A stretch of DNA of 64,000 nucleotides, from NCBI RefSeq assembly GCF_021442385.1, contig NZ_MUZA01000024.1, positions 1-64,000 of the forward strand, given 5' to 3'. The stretch is from Micromonospora sp. MH99 (GTDB lineage: Bacteria; Actinomycetota; Actinomycetes; Mycobacteriales; Micromonosporaceae). This document shows, piece by piece, positions 29,853 through 38,221 of this stretch. The notes beneath the pieces are model-generated. The model had not been told where the DNA came from. It saw only the letters and a program-made list of their open reading frames with translations, and searched no databases. Numbering within the stretch: the stretch's first letter is position 1; each line of letters opens with the position of its first letter. A program made the translations under genes and the position numbers.

Positions 29853-32111
29853 GTGCCCAGCGATGGGCCGGCACGTGGAGGTACGGCCATCGAAAGCCAG
29901 AACAGCGGCGAGTCGCCCGGCGTGTCGCGCGCGGGTGACCAGTCGGGCAACGCCGCCAACCAGTCCAGCTCCGGTCAGGTCGATCCGTCCGGCTACGCCG
30001 CGATCCGCTCGGTTCTGCGGATCAGGCCGTTCCGGCGGCTCTGGATCGTGCTCGGTGCGGCCTCCTTCGGCGACTGGCTCGGTCTGCTGGCCACCGCTCT
30101 CTTCGCCGCCTCCCAGGTGCAGGGCAGCACCGCCCAGGGCGCCGCGTTCGGCGGTGTGACAGCGATCCGGCTGCTGCCCGCGCTGGTGCTCGGCCCGGTG
30201 GCCGGCGTCTTCGCCGACCGGTTCGACAGGCGCTGGACGATGGTCATCTGTGACCTCCTGCGCTTCGTCCTCTTCGCGTCCATCCCGCTCTACGCCCTCA
30301 CCGGCGCGGCGGGCGGTCTGGTGGTCGGCTGGGCGCTGATCGCCACCTTCCTGATCGAGTCGATCACCCTGCTCTGGATCCCGGCCAAGGAGGCCGCGGT
30401 TCCCAACCTCATCCCGCGGGCCCGGCTGGAGGCGGCGAACCAGCTCACCCTGATCACCACGTACGGCCTCACCCCGGTCGCCGCCGCCATCGGCCTGGCC
30501 GTGCTCGACCGTGGCGTCCGTGGTGCCGTCGGTGGCGACCTGCCCTCCTGGGCCGAGCCGGCACAGCTCGCGCTCTGGTTCAACTCCTTCTCCCGGCTCG
30601 CCACCGCGCTGGTGGTCGCCTTCGGGATCAAGGAGATCAGCGAGGCGCAACGCGGTGAGGCCGAACGCTCCGAGCAGAGCATGTTCCGGCAGTTCTCCGA
30701 GGGCTGGAAGTACATCGGCAAGACCCCGCTCGTGCGTGGTCTGGTGCTGGGCATCTTCGGGGCGTTCGCCGGTGGCGGCATCGTGGTCGGCACGGCCAAG
30801 TTCTTCGCCAACTCGCTGGGCGCCGGCGACGCCGCGTTCTCGCTGCTCTTCGGCGCCATCTTCGTCGGCCTGGCCCTCGGCATCGGCCTCGGTCCGATGA
30901 TCGTCAAGGAGATGTCCCGGCGTCGGTGGTTCGGCATGAGCATCGTGCTGGCCAGCGCCGCCGTGATGACCCTCGCCTTCGCCATCCACCTGTCCATGGC
31001 GATCGTCGGAGCGGTCCTGGTCGGCGCCGGCGCCGGGATGGCCTTCCTGGCCGGCACCACACTGCTGGGCGGCGAGGTGGCCGACGAGGTGCGGGGCCGG
31101 GTCTTCGCGGTGGTGCAGATCGGCACCCGGCTGGTGCTGATCCTGGCCATCGGGCTCAGCAGCGTGCTGGTCGGCGTCGGCGGCTCCCGCAAACTGACCA
31201 TCGCCGACCTCGGCATCTCCATCTCCTCCACCCGCCTGCTGCTGCTCGCCGCCGGCGCCGCCGGCATCTTCGCCGGGATCAGCGCCTTCGGCCAGATGGA
31301 CGACAAGAAGGGCGTCCCCGTCCTCGCCGACCTCTGGGGCTCGATCCGTGGTCGCCCGCTGATGCCCTCCGAGCCGTTCGTCTCCGCCGGGCTCTTCGTG
31401 GTGTTCGAGGGCGGCGAGGGCGCCGGCAAGTCCACCCAGCTCACCGCGCTCGCCGAGCGGCTGCGCGGTCAGGGGCACGACGTCCTGGTCACCCGCGAGC
31501 CGGGGGCCACGGCGGTCGGCCAGCGGATCCGGTCGCTGGTGCTGGACACCTCCGGCGACGAGGCGCCCTCCCCGCGCGCCGAGGCGCTGCTCTACGCCGC
31601 TGACCGGGCACACCACGTGGCCGCAGTGGTCCGGCCCGCGCTGGTCCGTGGCGGTGTGGTGATCAGTGACCGGTACGTCGACTCGTCACTCGCGTACCAG
31701 GGCGCCGGGCGGACGCTTCCGGTCGACGAGGTCTCCTGGCTCTCCTCCTGGGCCACCGGAGGGCTCAAGCCGGACCTGGTGGTGCTGCTCGACGTCGAGC
31801 CCCGGACCGGCCTGTCCCGGGTGGCCTCGCGCAACGCGGGCGCCGACCGGCTCGAGGCGGAGTCGATCGCCTTCCACGAGCGCGTCCGCTACGCGTTCCT
31901 GGACCTCGCCGCCGCCGACCCGAAGCGCTACCTGGTGCTCGACGCGTCCCGACCGGCCGACGAGATCACCGGCCTGGTGGTCCGGCGCGTGCAGGAGATG
32001 CTGGGTAAGCCGGGCGGCATCGTGCACCCCCGCCCCGCGCAGGGCCCGGACACCTCGGTGCAGCCCGAGTTATCCGACGCGGAGCTGGTGACGATGGAGC
32101 ACAAGACCTGA
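29853..32111 (+). CDS. tmk: Fusion of MFS-type transporter and thymidylate kinase
   Basis: The 752-residue protein has about 12 membrane segments up to residue 500, beginning RPFRRLWIVLGAASFGDWLG with an MFS-like loop FADRFDRRWTM. From about residue 513 it is a full thymidylate kinase: P-loop FEGGEGAGKSTQLTALAE, TREPGA, the DRX motif ISDRYVDSSLAYQGAGR, and a normal C-terminal lid. It phosphorylates dTMP to dTDP. The same membrane-kinase fusion is known in Streptomyces and other actinomycetes at this locus. The start is ambiguous: GTG 29853 or an ATC at 29889 behind a strong ribosome-binding site. It overlaps holB by TGATG. Confidence 0.9.
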   Translation: MPSDGPARGGTAIESQNSGESPGVSRAGDQSGNAANQSSSGQVDPSGYAAIRSVLRIRPFRRLWIVLGAASFGDWLGLLATALFAASQVQGSTAQGAAFGGVTAIRLLPALVLGPVAGVFADRFDRRWTMVICDLLRFVLFASIPLYALTGAAGGLVVGWALIATFLIESITLLWIPAKEAAVPNLIPRARLEAANQLTLITTYGLTPVAAAIGLAVLDRGVRGAVGGDLPSWAEPAQLALWFNSFSRLATALVVAFGIKEISEAQRGEAERSEQSMFRQFSEGWKYIGKTPLVRGLVLGIFGAFAGGGIVVGTAKFFANSLGAGDAAFSLLFGAIFVGLALGIGLGPMIVKEMSRRRWFGMSIVLASAAVMTLAFAIHLSMAIVGAVLVGAGAGMAFLAGTTLLGGEVADEVRGRVFAVVQIGTRLVLILAIGLSSVLVGVGGSRKLTIADLGISISSTRLLLLAAGAAGIFAGISAFGQMDDKKGVPVLADLWGSIRGRPLMPSEPFVSAGLFVVFEGGEGAGKSTQLTALAERLRGQGHDVLVTREPGATAVGQRIRSLVLDTSGDEAPSPRAEALLYAADRAHHVAAVVRPALVRGGVVISDRYVDSSLAYQGAGRTLPVDEVSWLSSWATGGLKPDLVVLLDVEPRTGLSRVASRNAGADRLEAESIAFHERVRYAFLDLAAADPKRYLVLDASRPADEITGLVVRRVQEMLGKPGGIVHPRPAQGPDTSVQPELSDAELVTMEHKT
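29877..29882 (+). promoter_or_regulatory. Strong ribosome-binding site before a non-canonical start
   Basis: GGAGGT lies six bases upstream of an in-frame ATC at 29889. The only canonical in-frame start is GTG 29853, upstream of this site with only a weak SD. Either the GTG is used, or the conserved start codon has changed to ATC. Confidence 0.5.
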
Positions 32112-33385
32112 TGCCGGACGTCTTCGCCGATCTGGTCGGCCAGGACGAGGCGGTCGCCGAACTGCGCCGGGCCGCCGGCGCGGCGGCGGCCGTGCTGCGC
32201 GCCGGCGTGGCCGACCGGGCACCCGCGCTGATCGCCGCAGGCGCGGCCGGCGAGACCGCTCCCGGGACCGGCGACACCGAGCCCGGCGCGCTGGACCCGT
32301 CCACCGGGATGACGCACGCCTGGATCTTCACCGGGCCACCCGGTTCCGGTCGCTCGGTCGCCGCCCGCGCCTTCGCCGCAGCCCTTCAGTGCACGTACGG
32401 CACCGGCTGCGGCGAGTGCCCCGGCTGCCACACCACGATGGGCGGCACCAACGCCGACGTCCGGATGGTGGTGCCGGAAGGGCTCTCCATCGGCGTCGGC
32501 GAGATGCGGGCGCTGGTGTTGCGCGCGGCCAGCACCCCGTCCGGCGGGCGGTGGCAGGTGGTGGTCATCGAGGATGCCGACCGGCTCACCGAGGCGGCCG
32601 GCAACGCGCTGCTCAAGGCCATCGAGGAGCCGCCACCGCGTACGGTCTTCCTGCTCTGCGCCCCGTCCACCCACCCTGACGACATCTCGGTGACCATCCG
32701 GTCGCGCTGTCGTGTCGTACCCCTGCGGCAGCCGCCGGCCGCCGCGGTGGCCGAGGTGCTGGTCCGTCGGGACGGCATCGCGCCCGACGTGGCGCAGTGG
32801 GCGGCGGCTGCCGCGCAGGGGCACGTGGGTCGGGCCCGCCGGCTGGCCCGCGATCCGGAGGCCCGCAAGCGGCGTGAGGCGGTCCTCGCCGTGCCGCGCC
32901 GGCTGACCGGCGTCGGCGCGGCGTTCGACGCGGCGTCCGCGCTGATCGAGGCGGCCGAGGCGGAGGCCGAGGCGTCGGTGTCCGAGTCGGACGCGACGGA
33001 ACGGGCCGCGCTGGAGACCGCGCTCGGCGCGGGCGGCACCGGCCGGGGTGCGGCCGGCGCGATGCGCGGTGCCGCCGGGCAGCTCAAGGAGTTGGAGAAG
33101 CGGCAGAAGTCGCGGGCCACCAGGGCTCAGCGGGACGCGCTGGACCGGGCGCTCGTCGACCTGGCCGGCTTCTACCGGGACGCGCTCACCATGGCGCTGC
33201 GGGCCCCGGTCGATCCCGTGCACACCGACACCGCCGCGCTCGCCGGCGCGGGGGCCCAGAAGTGGGACGCCGAGGGTTCGCTGCGCCGGTTGGAGGCCGT
33301 TCTCGCCTGCCGGGCGGCGATCGAGGCGAACGTCAAGCCACGGATCGCGGTGGAGGCGATGATGCTCGCCCTCTGGAAGGGCTGA
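32111..33385 (+). CDS. holB: DNA polymerase III subunit delta prime
   Basis: The 424-residue clamp-loader subunit has a P-loop-like GPPGSGRSVAARAFA with arginine in place of the catalytic lysine, as expected for non-hydrolysing delta prime. The zinc cluster is CTYGTGCGECPGCHT near residues 95-109, the Walker B-like motif is VVIEDADRLTEAAGNALLKA, and the sensor region is SRCRVVPLRQPP. An extra alanine-rich insert near residues 35-65 separates the N-terminus from the P-loop. It is translationally coupled to tmk and followed by a DnaA box and the ybaB-like gene. Confidence 0.92.
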   Translation: MPDVFADLVGQDEAVAELRRAAGAAAAVLRAGVADRAPALIAAGAAGETAPGTGDTEPGALDPSTGMTHAWIFTGPPGSGRSVAARAFAAALQCTYGTGCGECPGCHTTMGGTNADVRMVVPEGLSIGVGEMRALVLRAASTPSGGRWQVVVIEDADRLTEAAGNALLKAIEEPPPRTVFLLCAPSTHPDDISVTIRSRCRVVPLRQPPAAAVAEVLVRRDGIAPDVAQWAAAAAQGHVGRARRLARDPEARKRREAVLAVPRRLTGVGAAFDAASALIEAAEAEAEASVSESDATERAALETALGAGGTGRGAAGAMRGAAGQLKELEKRQKSRATRAQRDALDRALVDLAGFYRDALTMALRAPVDPVHTDTAALAGAGAQKWDAEGSLRRLEAVLACRAAIEANVKPRIAVEAMMLALWKG

Positions 33386-33402
33386 CCCGCAGCTCCAGCC
33401 GG

Positions 33403-33411
33403 TTGTCCACA
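33403..33411 (+). promoter_or_regulatory. Single DnaA box between holB and the ybaB-like gene
   Basis: TTGTCCACA, identical to the two boxes before ssd, lies 18 bp after the holB stop. A single box may bind DnaA only weakly. Confidence 0.35.
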
Positions 33412-33507
33412 GCCATCGACACGCGCGATTGCGGTGCGGTACGGTCCGGTGTGCCGTGGTGACGGTGACGGCACGCTCAGTGAGGGGCCATCCGGGAGGA
33501 GTCGCCG

Positions 33508-33837
33508 ATGCCGCGGGGGGAGATCGACGAGGCCTGGATCGAGGAGGCGGTGCGGCGCTACCGCCGCATCGAATCGCTGCAGGCCGAGTTCGACCAGGCC
33601 GTCTCGACAGTCGAGGTCACCGTCCGGTCGCCGGACGGGCTGGTCGAGGTGGTGGTCACCGCCGGCGGGCGGATCACCGACGTCCGGTTCCTCGGGCCGC
33701 TGCACACCCGCAGCCCACGAGACGTGGCGGGCTCGGTGCAGGCCGCCGTCACCGCGGCCGCCGACGCCGCCGAGTGGGCCCGGGAGAAGCTGCACAACGA
33801 GACGTTCGCCGCCTACCGACCGCTCGCGGGGGCCTGA
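33508..33837 (+). CDS. YbaB/EbfC family nucleoid-associated protein
   Basis: The 109-residue protein has the YbaB layout: an N-terminal helix (EEAVRRYRRIESLQAEFDQA), a three-strand sheet with VRSPDGLVEVVVTAGGRITD, and a C-terminal helix. Family members bind DNA as dimers. In actinomycetes many YbaB paralogues sit next to ESX-type secretion substrates, as this one does. A GGGAGGAG ribosome-binding site precedes ATG 33508. It ends one base before the next gene. Confidence 0.85.
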   Translation: MPRGEIDEAWIEEAVRRYRRIESLQAEFDQAVSTVEVTVRSPDGLVEVVVTAGGRITDVRFLGPLHTRSPRDVAGSVQAAVTAAADAAEWAREKLHNETFAAYRPLAGA

Positions 33838-33838
33838 C

Positions 33839-34144
33839 ATGGACACACTGCGCGCGCTCTCCGCGCGGCTCGACGAGGCGAGCGCCATCCTGACCACGCT
33901 GTCCCACACCGTCACCGCCAGCGACCCGGCCCAGGCCGCGTTCGGCGCGGACGCCCCGGGCCGTCCCGGCGAGATCGGTCGCGCGCTGCACCGACAGTGG
34001 ACCGCCGCCACCGACGATCGGGCCCGCGAGGCGCGCGCCGCCGCCGCCCGGCTCGCCGCCGCCTCCTCGGCGGTCCGCGAGGCCGCCGACCGGTACGCCG
34101 AGGTCGACCGCGCCGCCCGCCGCCGGATCATCGGGGAGCCGTGA
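33839..34144 (+). CDS. EspC-like type VII secretion target family protein
   Basis: The 101-residue protein is almost entirely helical, with FGADAPGRPGEIGRALHRQW near residue 35 and a second long helix with ADRYAEVD. These are the FG...W...AA..Y...D features of the EspC-like secretion-target family, members of the WXG100 superfamily. Length is typical. ATG 33839 starts one base after the ybaB-like stop, and the stop overlaps the next gene by TGATG. No ESX machinery gene is in the window, so export would need one elsewhere. Confidence 0.65.
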   Translation: MDTLRALSARLDEASAILTTLSHTVTASDPAQAAFGADAPGRPGEIGRALHRQWTAATDDRAREARAAAARLAAASSAVREAADRYAEVDRAARRRIIGEP

Positions 34145-34824
34145 TGGACCCGCTGGACCGGCTCGCCGAACCGGGTCTCAACCTGCTCTACCGGGTGGAC
34201 GCGTTGCTCGCGGCCGGCGTTCCCGAGGGGCACCGCGTCTGGCCTCTGCTGCGCCGGATGCAGGTGCTGCCGGGTGACGCCGTCCGGGGCTTCCTCGACC
34301 TGCACCCGGCGCCGCTGGCCAGCGCCGGGCACGCGGTGCGCCGGCTGGTCCGGGGGTACGACGACGTCGGCGCGGCGCTCACCGACCCGGTGCTCTGGTC
34401 CGGTCCGGCCGCCTCGGCGTACGGGCAGGAGCGCGCCGCGCTGCTGCGTCATCTCGACGAGGGCCCGGAGAGCCTGGTCGGGCGACTGGAATCCACCGCC
34501 GGGTACGCGGACGCCCTCGCCGACTGGGTGGAGGGCAGCCGCCTCGCACTGGCCCGGACGTTGGCCGACGTGCTGCGCTCGGCCGAGGCGGTGGCCGTGG
34601 TCGCCGCCACCGCCACCGGCCCGCCGACCCGCCTGACGCCGGTCGGGCCGGGTGTCGCCGACGCGGCCGAGATCGCCGCGCGGGTGCTGGCGGTGCTGTG
34701 CGTCGCGTACGACGGTGCCGAGACACTGCTGCGCCAGTGGGCGCCGAGCCTGGCCGAGTCCACCTGGCGGTCGTCGATGGACGGCCGTCCCCGCTACGAC
34801 CAGCCCACCCGGGTCGGCTGGTAG
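34144..34824 (+). CDS. WxG-motif helical protein, probable type VII substrate
   Basis: The 226-residue protein is helical throughout, with VLWSGPAASAYGQERAALLR near residue 84, a W-x-G turn between two helices as in WXG100 proteins. Its N-terminus is MDPLDRLAEPGLNLLYRVDA and the C-terminus lacks an obvious toxin motif. It follows the ybaB-like and EspC-like genes with overlapping codons, which ties the three together. The arrangement is a YbaB-EspC-LXG/WXG-like cassette of the kind seen in actinomycetes. The role of the C-terminal part is unknown. Confidence 0.6.
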   Translation: MDPLDRLAEPGLNLLYRVDALLAAGVPEGHRVWPLLRRMQVLPGDAVRGFLDLHPAPLASAGHAVRRLVRGYDDVGAALTDPVLWSGPAASAYGQERAALLRHLDEGPESLVGRLESTAGYADALADWVEGSRLALARTLADVLRSAEAVAVVAATATGPPTRLTPVGPGVADAAEIAARVLAVLCVAYDGAETLLRQWAPSLAESTWRSSMDGRPRYDQPTRVGW

Positions 34825-35108
34825 CCGGTCGTCGCGTCCCCGGACAGGCCACGGCGTCGCTCGCGGGCGCCCGAGCAGAGTCGGCGCCCACGGCGACGCC
34901 GTGGTCTTCCCCCTGCACCCCCCGCAGGTCTGCCTCCACTCAACGCCGCCCGGAGACGTTTGTCCCGCACCCGCGGCCGGAATCAACCGTCCGGGCGAGG
35001 GTCAACGGCACGACGGGTGGCCCGGCTATAGGTCGAGTCGACGGTCATGGATGCGGTGCGGGGGTCGGCCGCTGCGTCCTTTGCGGTGATGCGTCGTAAG
35101 GTGGGGGG

Positions 35109-35948
35109 ATGGGCATGCTCTGCGCGGTCAGCTTCAACCGGTACGGGCGCCTCTACTACCTCGACCCGGGGGAGTTGCGTCCGCAGGTGGGCGACCGGGT
35201 GCTGGTGCCGACCGACGACGGGCCCGAGGTGGCCGAGTGCGTGTGGGCCGCCCAGTGGGTGACCGAGGAGACCGACGGCTTCCCCCGGCTGGTCGGGCTG
35301 GCCGGTGACGACGACCTGGCCCGGGACGAGGCGCTGCGCCGTCGTAAGGCCGAGGCGAAGGTGGCGGCGAAGCGGTTGATCCGTGCGCACGGCCTCCCGA
35401 TGAAGGTGGTGGCCGTCGACCACGTCCTCGGCTCGGGCGACGGCGGCGGCGAGCGCAGCACCGTCTACTTCACCGCCCCGCACCGGGTGGACTTCCGGTC
35501 CCTGGTCCGCGACCTGGGCGCCACCCTGCACTGCCGGGTCGAGCTGCGGCAGCTCTCGGCACGGGACTCGGCGCGCGTCCAGGGCGGCATCGGCTCGTGT
35601 GGCCGGGACCTGTGTTGCGCGACGTTCCTGACCGACTTCGAGCCGGTGACGATCCGGATGGCCAAGGACCAGGATCTGCCGTTGAACCCGCTGCGCATCT
35701 CGGGGGCGTGTGGCCGGTTGATGTGCTGCCTGAAGTACGAGCACCCGCTGTACCAGCGCTTCCAGGAGACCGCGCCGGCCGTCGGCAGCCGTGTCTCCAC
35801 CCCCGAGGGCGACGGTCGGGTGGTCGGCCACAGCGTTCCGCGAGACGCGGTCACCGTCCGCCTGGACGCCGACGGTTCCCGCTGCTCCTGCTCCCGCGCC
35901 TCCGTCTGCGCCCCCCGCCAAGCCCACGACCAGCACTACACCCCCTAA
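35109..35948 (+). CDS. PSP1/RicT domain protein
   Basis: The 279-residue protein has the PSP1 C-terminal domain: VYFTAPHRVDFRSLVRDLGA, RVELRQLSARDSARVQGGIG and SCGRDLCCATFL. A second cysteine cluster, GACGRLMCCLKYEH, completes the pattern of RicT/PSP1 proteins that bind an iron-sulfur cluster with partners in Firmicutes. In Bacillus the RicT complex affects RNA processing and phosphorelay; the actinobacterial role is unclear. Genes of this family lie downstream of holB in many bacteria, which fits here. The C-terminus ends in a Cys/Arg-rich tail. Convergent with the phosphoesterase gene. Confidence 0.88.
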   Translation: MGMLCAVSFNRYGRLYYLDPGELRPQVGDRVLVPTDDGPEVAECVWAAQWVTEETDGFPRLVGLAGDDDLARDEALRRRKAEAKVAAKRLIRAHGLPMKVVAVDHVLGSGDGGGERSTVYFTAPHRVDFRSLVRDLGATLHCRVELRQLSARDSARVQGGIGSCGRDLCCATFLTDFEPVTIRMAKDQDLPLNPLRISGACGRLMCCLKYEHPLYQRFQETAPAVGSRVSTPEGDGRVVGHSVPRDAVTVRLDADGSRCSCSRASVCAPRQAHDQHYTP

Positions 35949-35963
35949 CCCCCGGGGTCATCT

Positions 35964-36025
35964 TGTTGATCAAGAGCTTTGCGTCATTCGGAGCCCGAAT
36001 TCTGACGCAAAGCTCTTGATCAACA
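35964..36025. repeat. Dispersed long inverted repeat, copy 1 (23-bp perfect arms)
   Basis: Arms at 35964-35986 and 36003-36025 are perfect complements (starting TGTTGATCAAGAGCTTTGCG), with a 16-base loop that itself pairs ATTCGG with CCGAAT. It separates the converging stops at 35948 and 36032 and may terminate both. A closely related element occurs at 55030-55090. Confidence 0.85.
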
Positions 36026-36031
36026 GGTGGG

Positions 36032-37768
36032 TCAGGAGAGGACGATGGGGGGTTCGGTCAGGTGGGGGGTTAGCGGGGCGCGGGGGGTCAGCCAGCTGGC
36101 TGTGGGGGACTGGTCGGGGTTCACCTGCCAGTCGCGGGACACCCGGTCCACCCCGAGCGGGTAGACCGTCAGGGTGCCGTCCGGGTCGATGCGCAACCGC
36201 AGGAACGACTTGGAGTCCTCGATGCCCTGCCCGGCGAACAGTTCGTTGACGTTCACCCCGAACGCACCGGCGGCCAGCAGGTACGCCGCCACCAGCTGAC
36301 TGGCCACCAGGCCGATGACCGGGCCGTACAGCACCGCCGCGGCGACCGCCGGCAACGGCCACGGCCAGTCGTAGAACGGCAGCGCCAACCAGACCCAGGT
36401 GCCGCCGGCGGCCAGCGCCACCTGGGCCACGCCGTGGCTGACGCCGAGAATCCAGTGCCGGACATGCCGCTTGCCACTGGCGCTGGGCGGCTTGGCGAAC
36501 AGCACCGCCGCCACCACCGTCACGAGCACCATCAGCACCAGCGGGACGCTGAACAGTCGCTGGTTGGTGCTGTCGGCCCAGTTCGCCGTCGCGCCGGCCA
36601 TGGCCAGCATCAGCAGGGTGTGCAGGGTGCCGAGCAGCGTGGCGAAGCCGGGGTTGCGGAACGGCAGCCGGGCGAAGATGCCCCAGCCGTAGCGCCGGGA
36701 GCGGGCCGCGTCCGGATAGCGGGCCACCAGGTCGTACGGCTCTGTGCGGCTGGCCCGTCGGGTCGGCGTGTCCCGGGGCGGCACCTCGATGCGCTCCGGG
36801 AGCTTGTGCGTCGGGTACAGGTACGCGCCGCCGCCACCACAGGTGATCAGCTGCCGGTCCGGGCCGGCATAGCGGGCGTAGTGGTGCAGGTCGCCGGAGA
36901 GCAGCAGACGCACCTGCGCCCCGGTCGGATCGATGATGGTCCGGATGAAGTAGTCGATCGAGTCGTACGCCGTGGGGACGTCGGCGGCCTTGACCCACGT
37001 CGGCGACGGCGCCGCGATGATCACCTTCGACTCGGGGGTGAGTCGCCGGGCCACCTCGTCGAAGTACGCCAACTGTGGGTCGTCCAGGTATGAGCCGGAC
37101 TGGTCGTCGACGCCCAGCAGCCACCAGCCGGCCGGCAACTCCACGGCGAAGTACGACCGCGACTGCCCGGTGCGCCAGCCGGCGAAGTTACGGTCCCGGG
37201 AGCGGACGAACAGCCGTAGGAAGGCGGTCAGGCCGTCGTACCAGTCGTGGTTGCCCGGCACCGCGAACAGCGTGGGACCCTCGGGCGGGGTCGCCGGCAG
37301 CGCGGCCTGGTACGGCCCCTTGCACCGGTTCTCGTACTCCGCGTAGGCCGCCGACGGGTACACCTGGTCCCCGCCCATCACCAGGGTCTGCCCACGGGGC
37401 AGCCGGTGCCCGTCCACGGTCAGCTCCGGCTGCGCCAGCAGGTACGCGACGGAGTAGGTGGCGTGGAAGCCGTCACCGAGGTCGGCCACGTAGTCGAGCC
37501 AGAGCCCGCCGTCCGGCCCCGCCTGGCGGAAGATGCCGTCGCCGAAGGCGTTCTGCAGCTCGCGCTTGTCCAGGTACGCCCCGAAGAGGATCGCCAACAG
37601 TGTCCGGATGCCGGTGCTGATCAGCAGGAACGGCGCCAGCCAGGGCACCGGCTTGCGGGGGGTGAAACCCAACTCCAGGGGGTCGGTGGAGCGCGGCCGG
37701 CGAGGGGCCCGCTCCCCGTCGGGTTGCTCGCCCGCCGGGGTCTGGTGATCGTCGCGTTCGTCACTCAC
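36032..37768 (-). CDS. Membrane metallophosphoesterase (calcineurin-like)
   Basis: The 578-residue protein has an N-terminal hydrophobic segment (PWLAPFLLISTGIRTLLAIL), then a calcineurin-like domain: YVADLGDGFHATYS (DxG variant), GDQVYPS, FAVPGNHDWYDG (GNHD), IIAAPSPTW and LLSGDLHHYARY (GDxHHY). Four to five C-terminal membrane segments follow. This looks like an integral membrane phosphohydrolase; the substrate is unknown. ATG 37768 begins a charged stretch typical of this family. It ends at the shared inverted repeat. Confidence 0.85.
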   Translation of the reverse strand: MSDERDDHQTPAGEQPDGERAPRRPRSTDPLELGFTPRKPVPWLAPFLLISTGIRTLLAILFGAYLDKRELQNAFGDGIFRQAGPDGGLWLDYVADLGDGFHATYSVAYLLAQPELTVDGHRLPRGQTLVMGGDQVYPSAAYAEYENRCKGPYQAALPATPPEGPTLFAVPGNHDWYDGLTAFLRLFVRSRDRNFAGWRTGQSRSYFAVELPAGWWLLGVDDQSGSYLDDPQLAYFDEVARRLTPESKVIIAAPSPTWVKAADVPTAYDSIDYFIRTIIDPTGAQVRLLLSGDLHHYARYAGPDRQLITCGGGGAYLYPTHKLPERIEVPPRDTPTRRASRTEPYDLVARYPDAARSRRYGWGIFARLPFRNPGFATLLGTLHTLLMLAMAGATANWADSTNQRLFSVPLVLMVLVTVVAAVLFAKPPSASGKRHVRHWILGVSHGVAQVALAAGGTWVWLALPFYDWPWPLPAVAAAVLYGPVIGLVASQLVAAYLLAAGAFGVNVNELFAGQGIEDSKSFLRLRIDPDGTLTVYPLGVDRVSRDWQVNPDQSPTASWLTPRAPLTPHLTEPPIVLS

Positions 37769-37911
37769 GCGCCGCAGCGTAGTACCGGTCCCGCCGAGGC
37801 GCTGTCCGGTAATTAGCCAGATGGCGGTGGTTGTCCGGTTGGTGCCGGCGGTGGCGCGGGGGTATCCCGCTCGGTCCGGAGCCGGGGGGTGCCGTACACT
37901 TGCTGATCGTT

Positions 37912-37988
37912 GCCGCCTTAGCTCAGTCGGCTAGAGCGACGCACTCGTAATGCGTAGGTCGACGGTTCGATTCCGTCAGGCGGCTCCA
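37912..37988 (+). tRNA. tRNA-Thr (anticodon CGT)
   Basis: The cloverleaf is complete: acceptor stem GCCGCCT/AGGCGGC, D-arm GCTC...GAGC, anticodon stem ACGCA/TGCGT around CTCGTAA (anticodon CGT, threonine ACG codon), T-arm GACGG/CCGTC with TTCGATT, discriminator T, and an encoded CCA. A possible -10 (TACACT, 37895-37900) lies 11 bp upstream. The last 22 bases (37966-37987) are repeated at 40058-40079, indicating an integration site. A terminator hairpin follows three bases later. Confidence 0.97.
37966..37987 (+). repeat. Attachment-site-like repeat, tRNA-Thr 3' end copy
   Basis: The 22 bases covering the T-loop, acceptor 3' strand and CC are matched at 21 of 22 positions by 40058-40079. Such duplications of a tRNA 3' end are the normal footprint of tyrosine-integrase insertion. 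Confidence 0.75.
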
Positions 37989-37990
37989 CG

Positions 37991-38039
37991 GAAAGGCCCA
38001 GGTCACCGGCTTCATCGCCGATCATGACCTGGGCCTTTC
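37991..38039 (+). terminator. Terminator after tRNA-Thr
   Basis: Perfect 15-bp arms at 37991-38005 and 38025-38039 (GAAAGGCCCAGGTCA and complement) surround 19 bases, ending in CCTTTCGC. Confidence 0.75.
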
Positions 38040-38218
38040 GCTGTGCCGCCAAGGAGGCCAGAGCCGGTCCAAGGAGGGCAGCCACCTGCTCTGTCGTCGG
38101 CAGCTCGCCAGCCACGCACTCGATGAAGGACTCCGCGATCTCCCAGAGCGGTCTGTCGATTGGGCTCCGAGGTAGACGAGGGTGGCAAGACGCTCTTCGT
38201 CTTCGACGGGGGGCGTGC
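38040..38218 (-). pseudogene. Frameshifted gene remnant beside tRNA-Thr
   Basis: Two minus-strand frames give coherent protein in sequence: STPPVEDEERLATLVYLGA in one, then after a frameshift near 38160 PLWEIAESFIECVAGELPTT and EQVAALLGPALASLAAQ in another. No start or stop belongs to either. The open frame then runs into the terminator and the antisense of the tRNA, which is spurious. It is probably the broken end of a gene cut by the insertion event at this tRNA. The family is not recognised. Confidence 0.4.
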
Positions 38219-38221
38219 TGA

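Noticed and set aside
29589..31616. A 675-codon minus-strand frame over the MFS-Tmk fusion
   Set aside because: Low-complexity Gly/Asp/His composition with no domain; the plus-strand membrane protein and kinase are clear.
37918..37990. Protein-like sequence antisense to tRNA-Thr (GIEPSTYALRVRRS)
   Set aside because: This peptide is the well-known artefact of translating the complement of tRNA genes.
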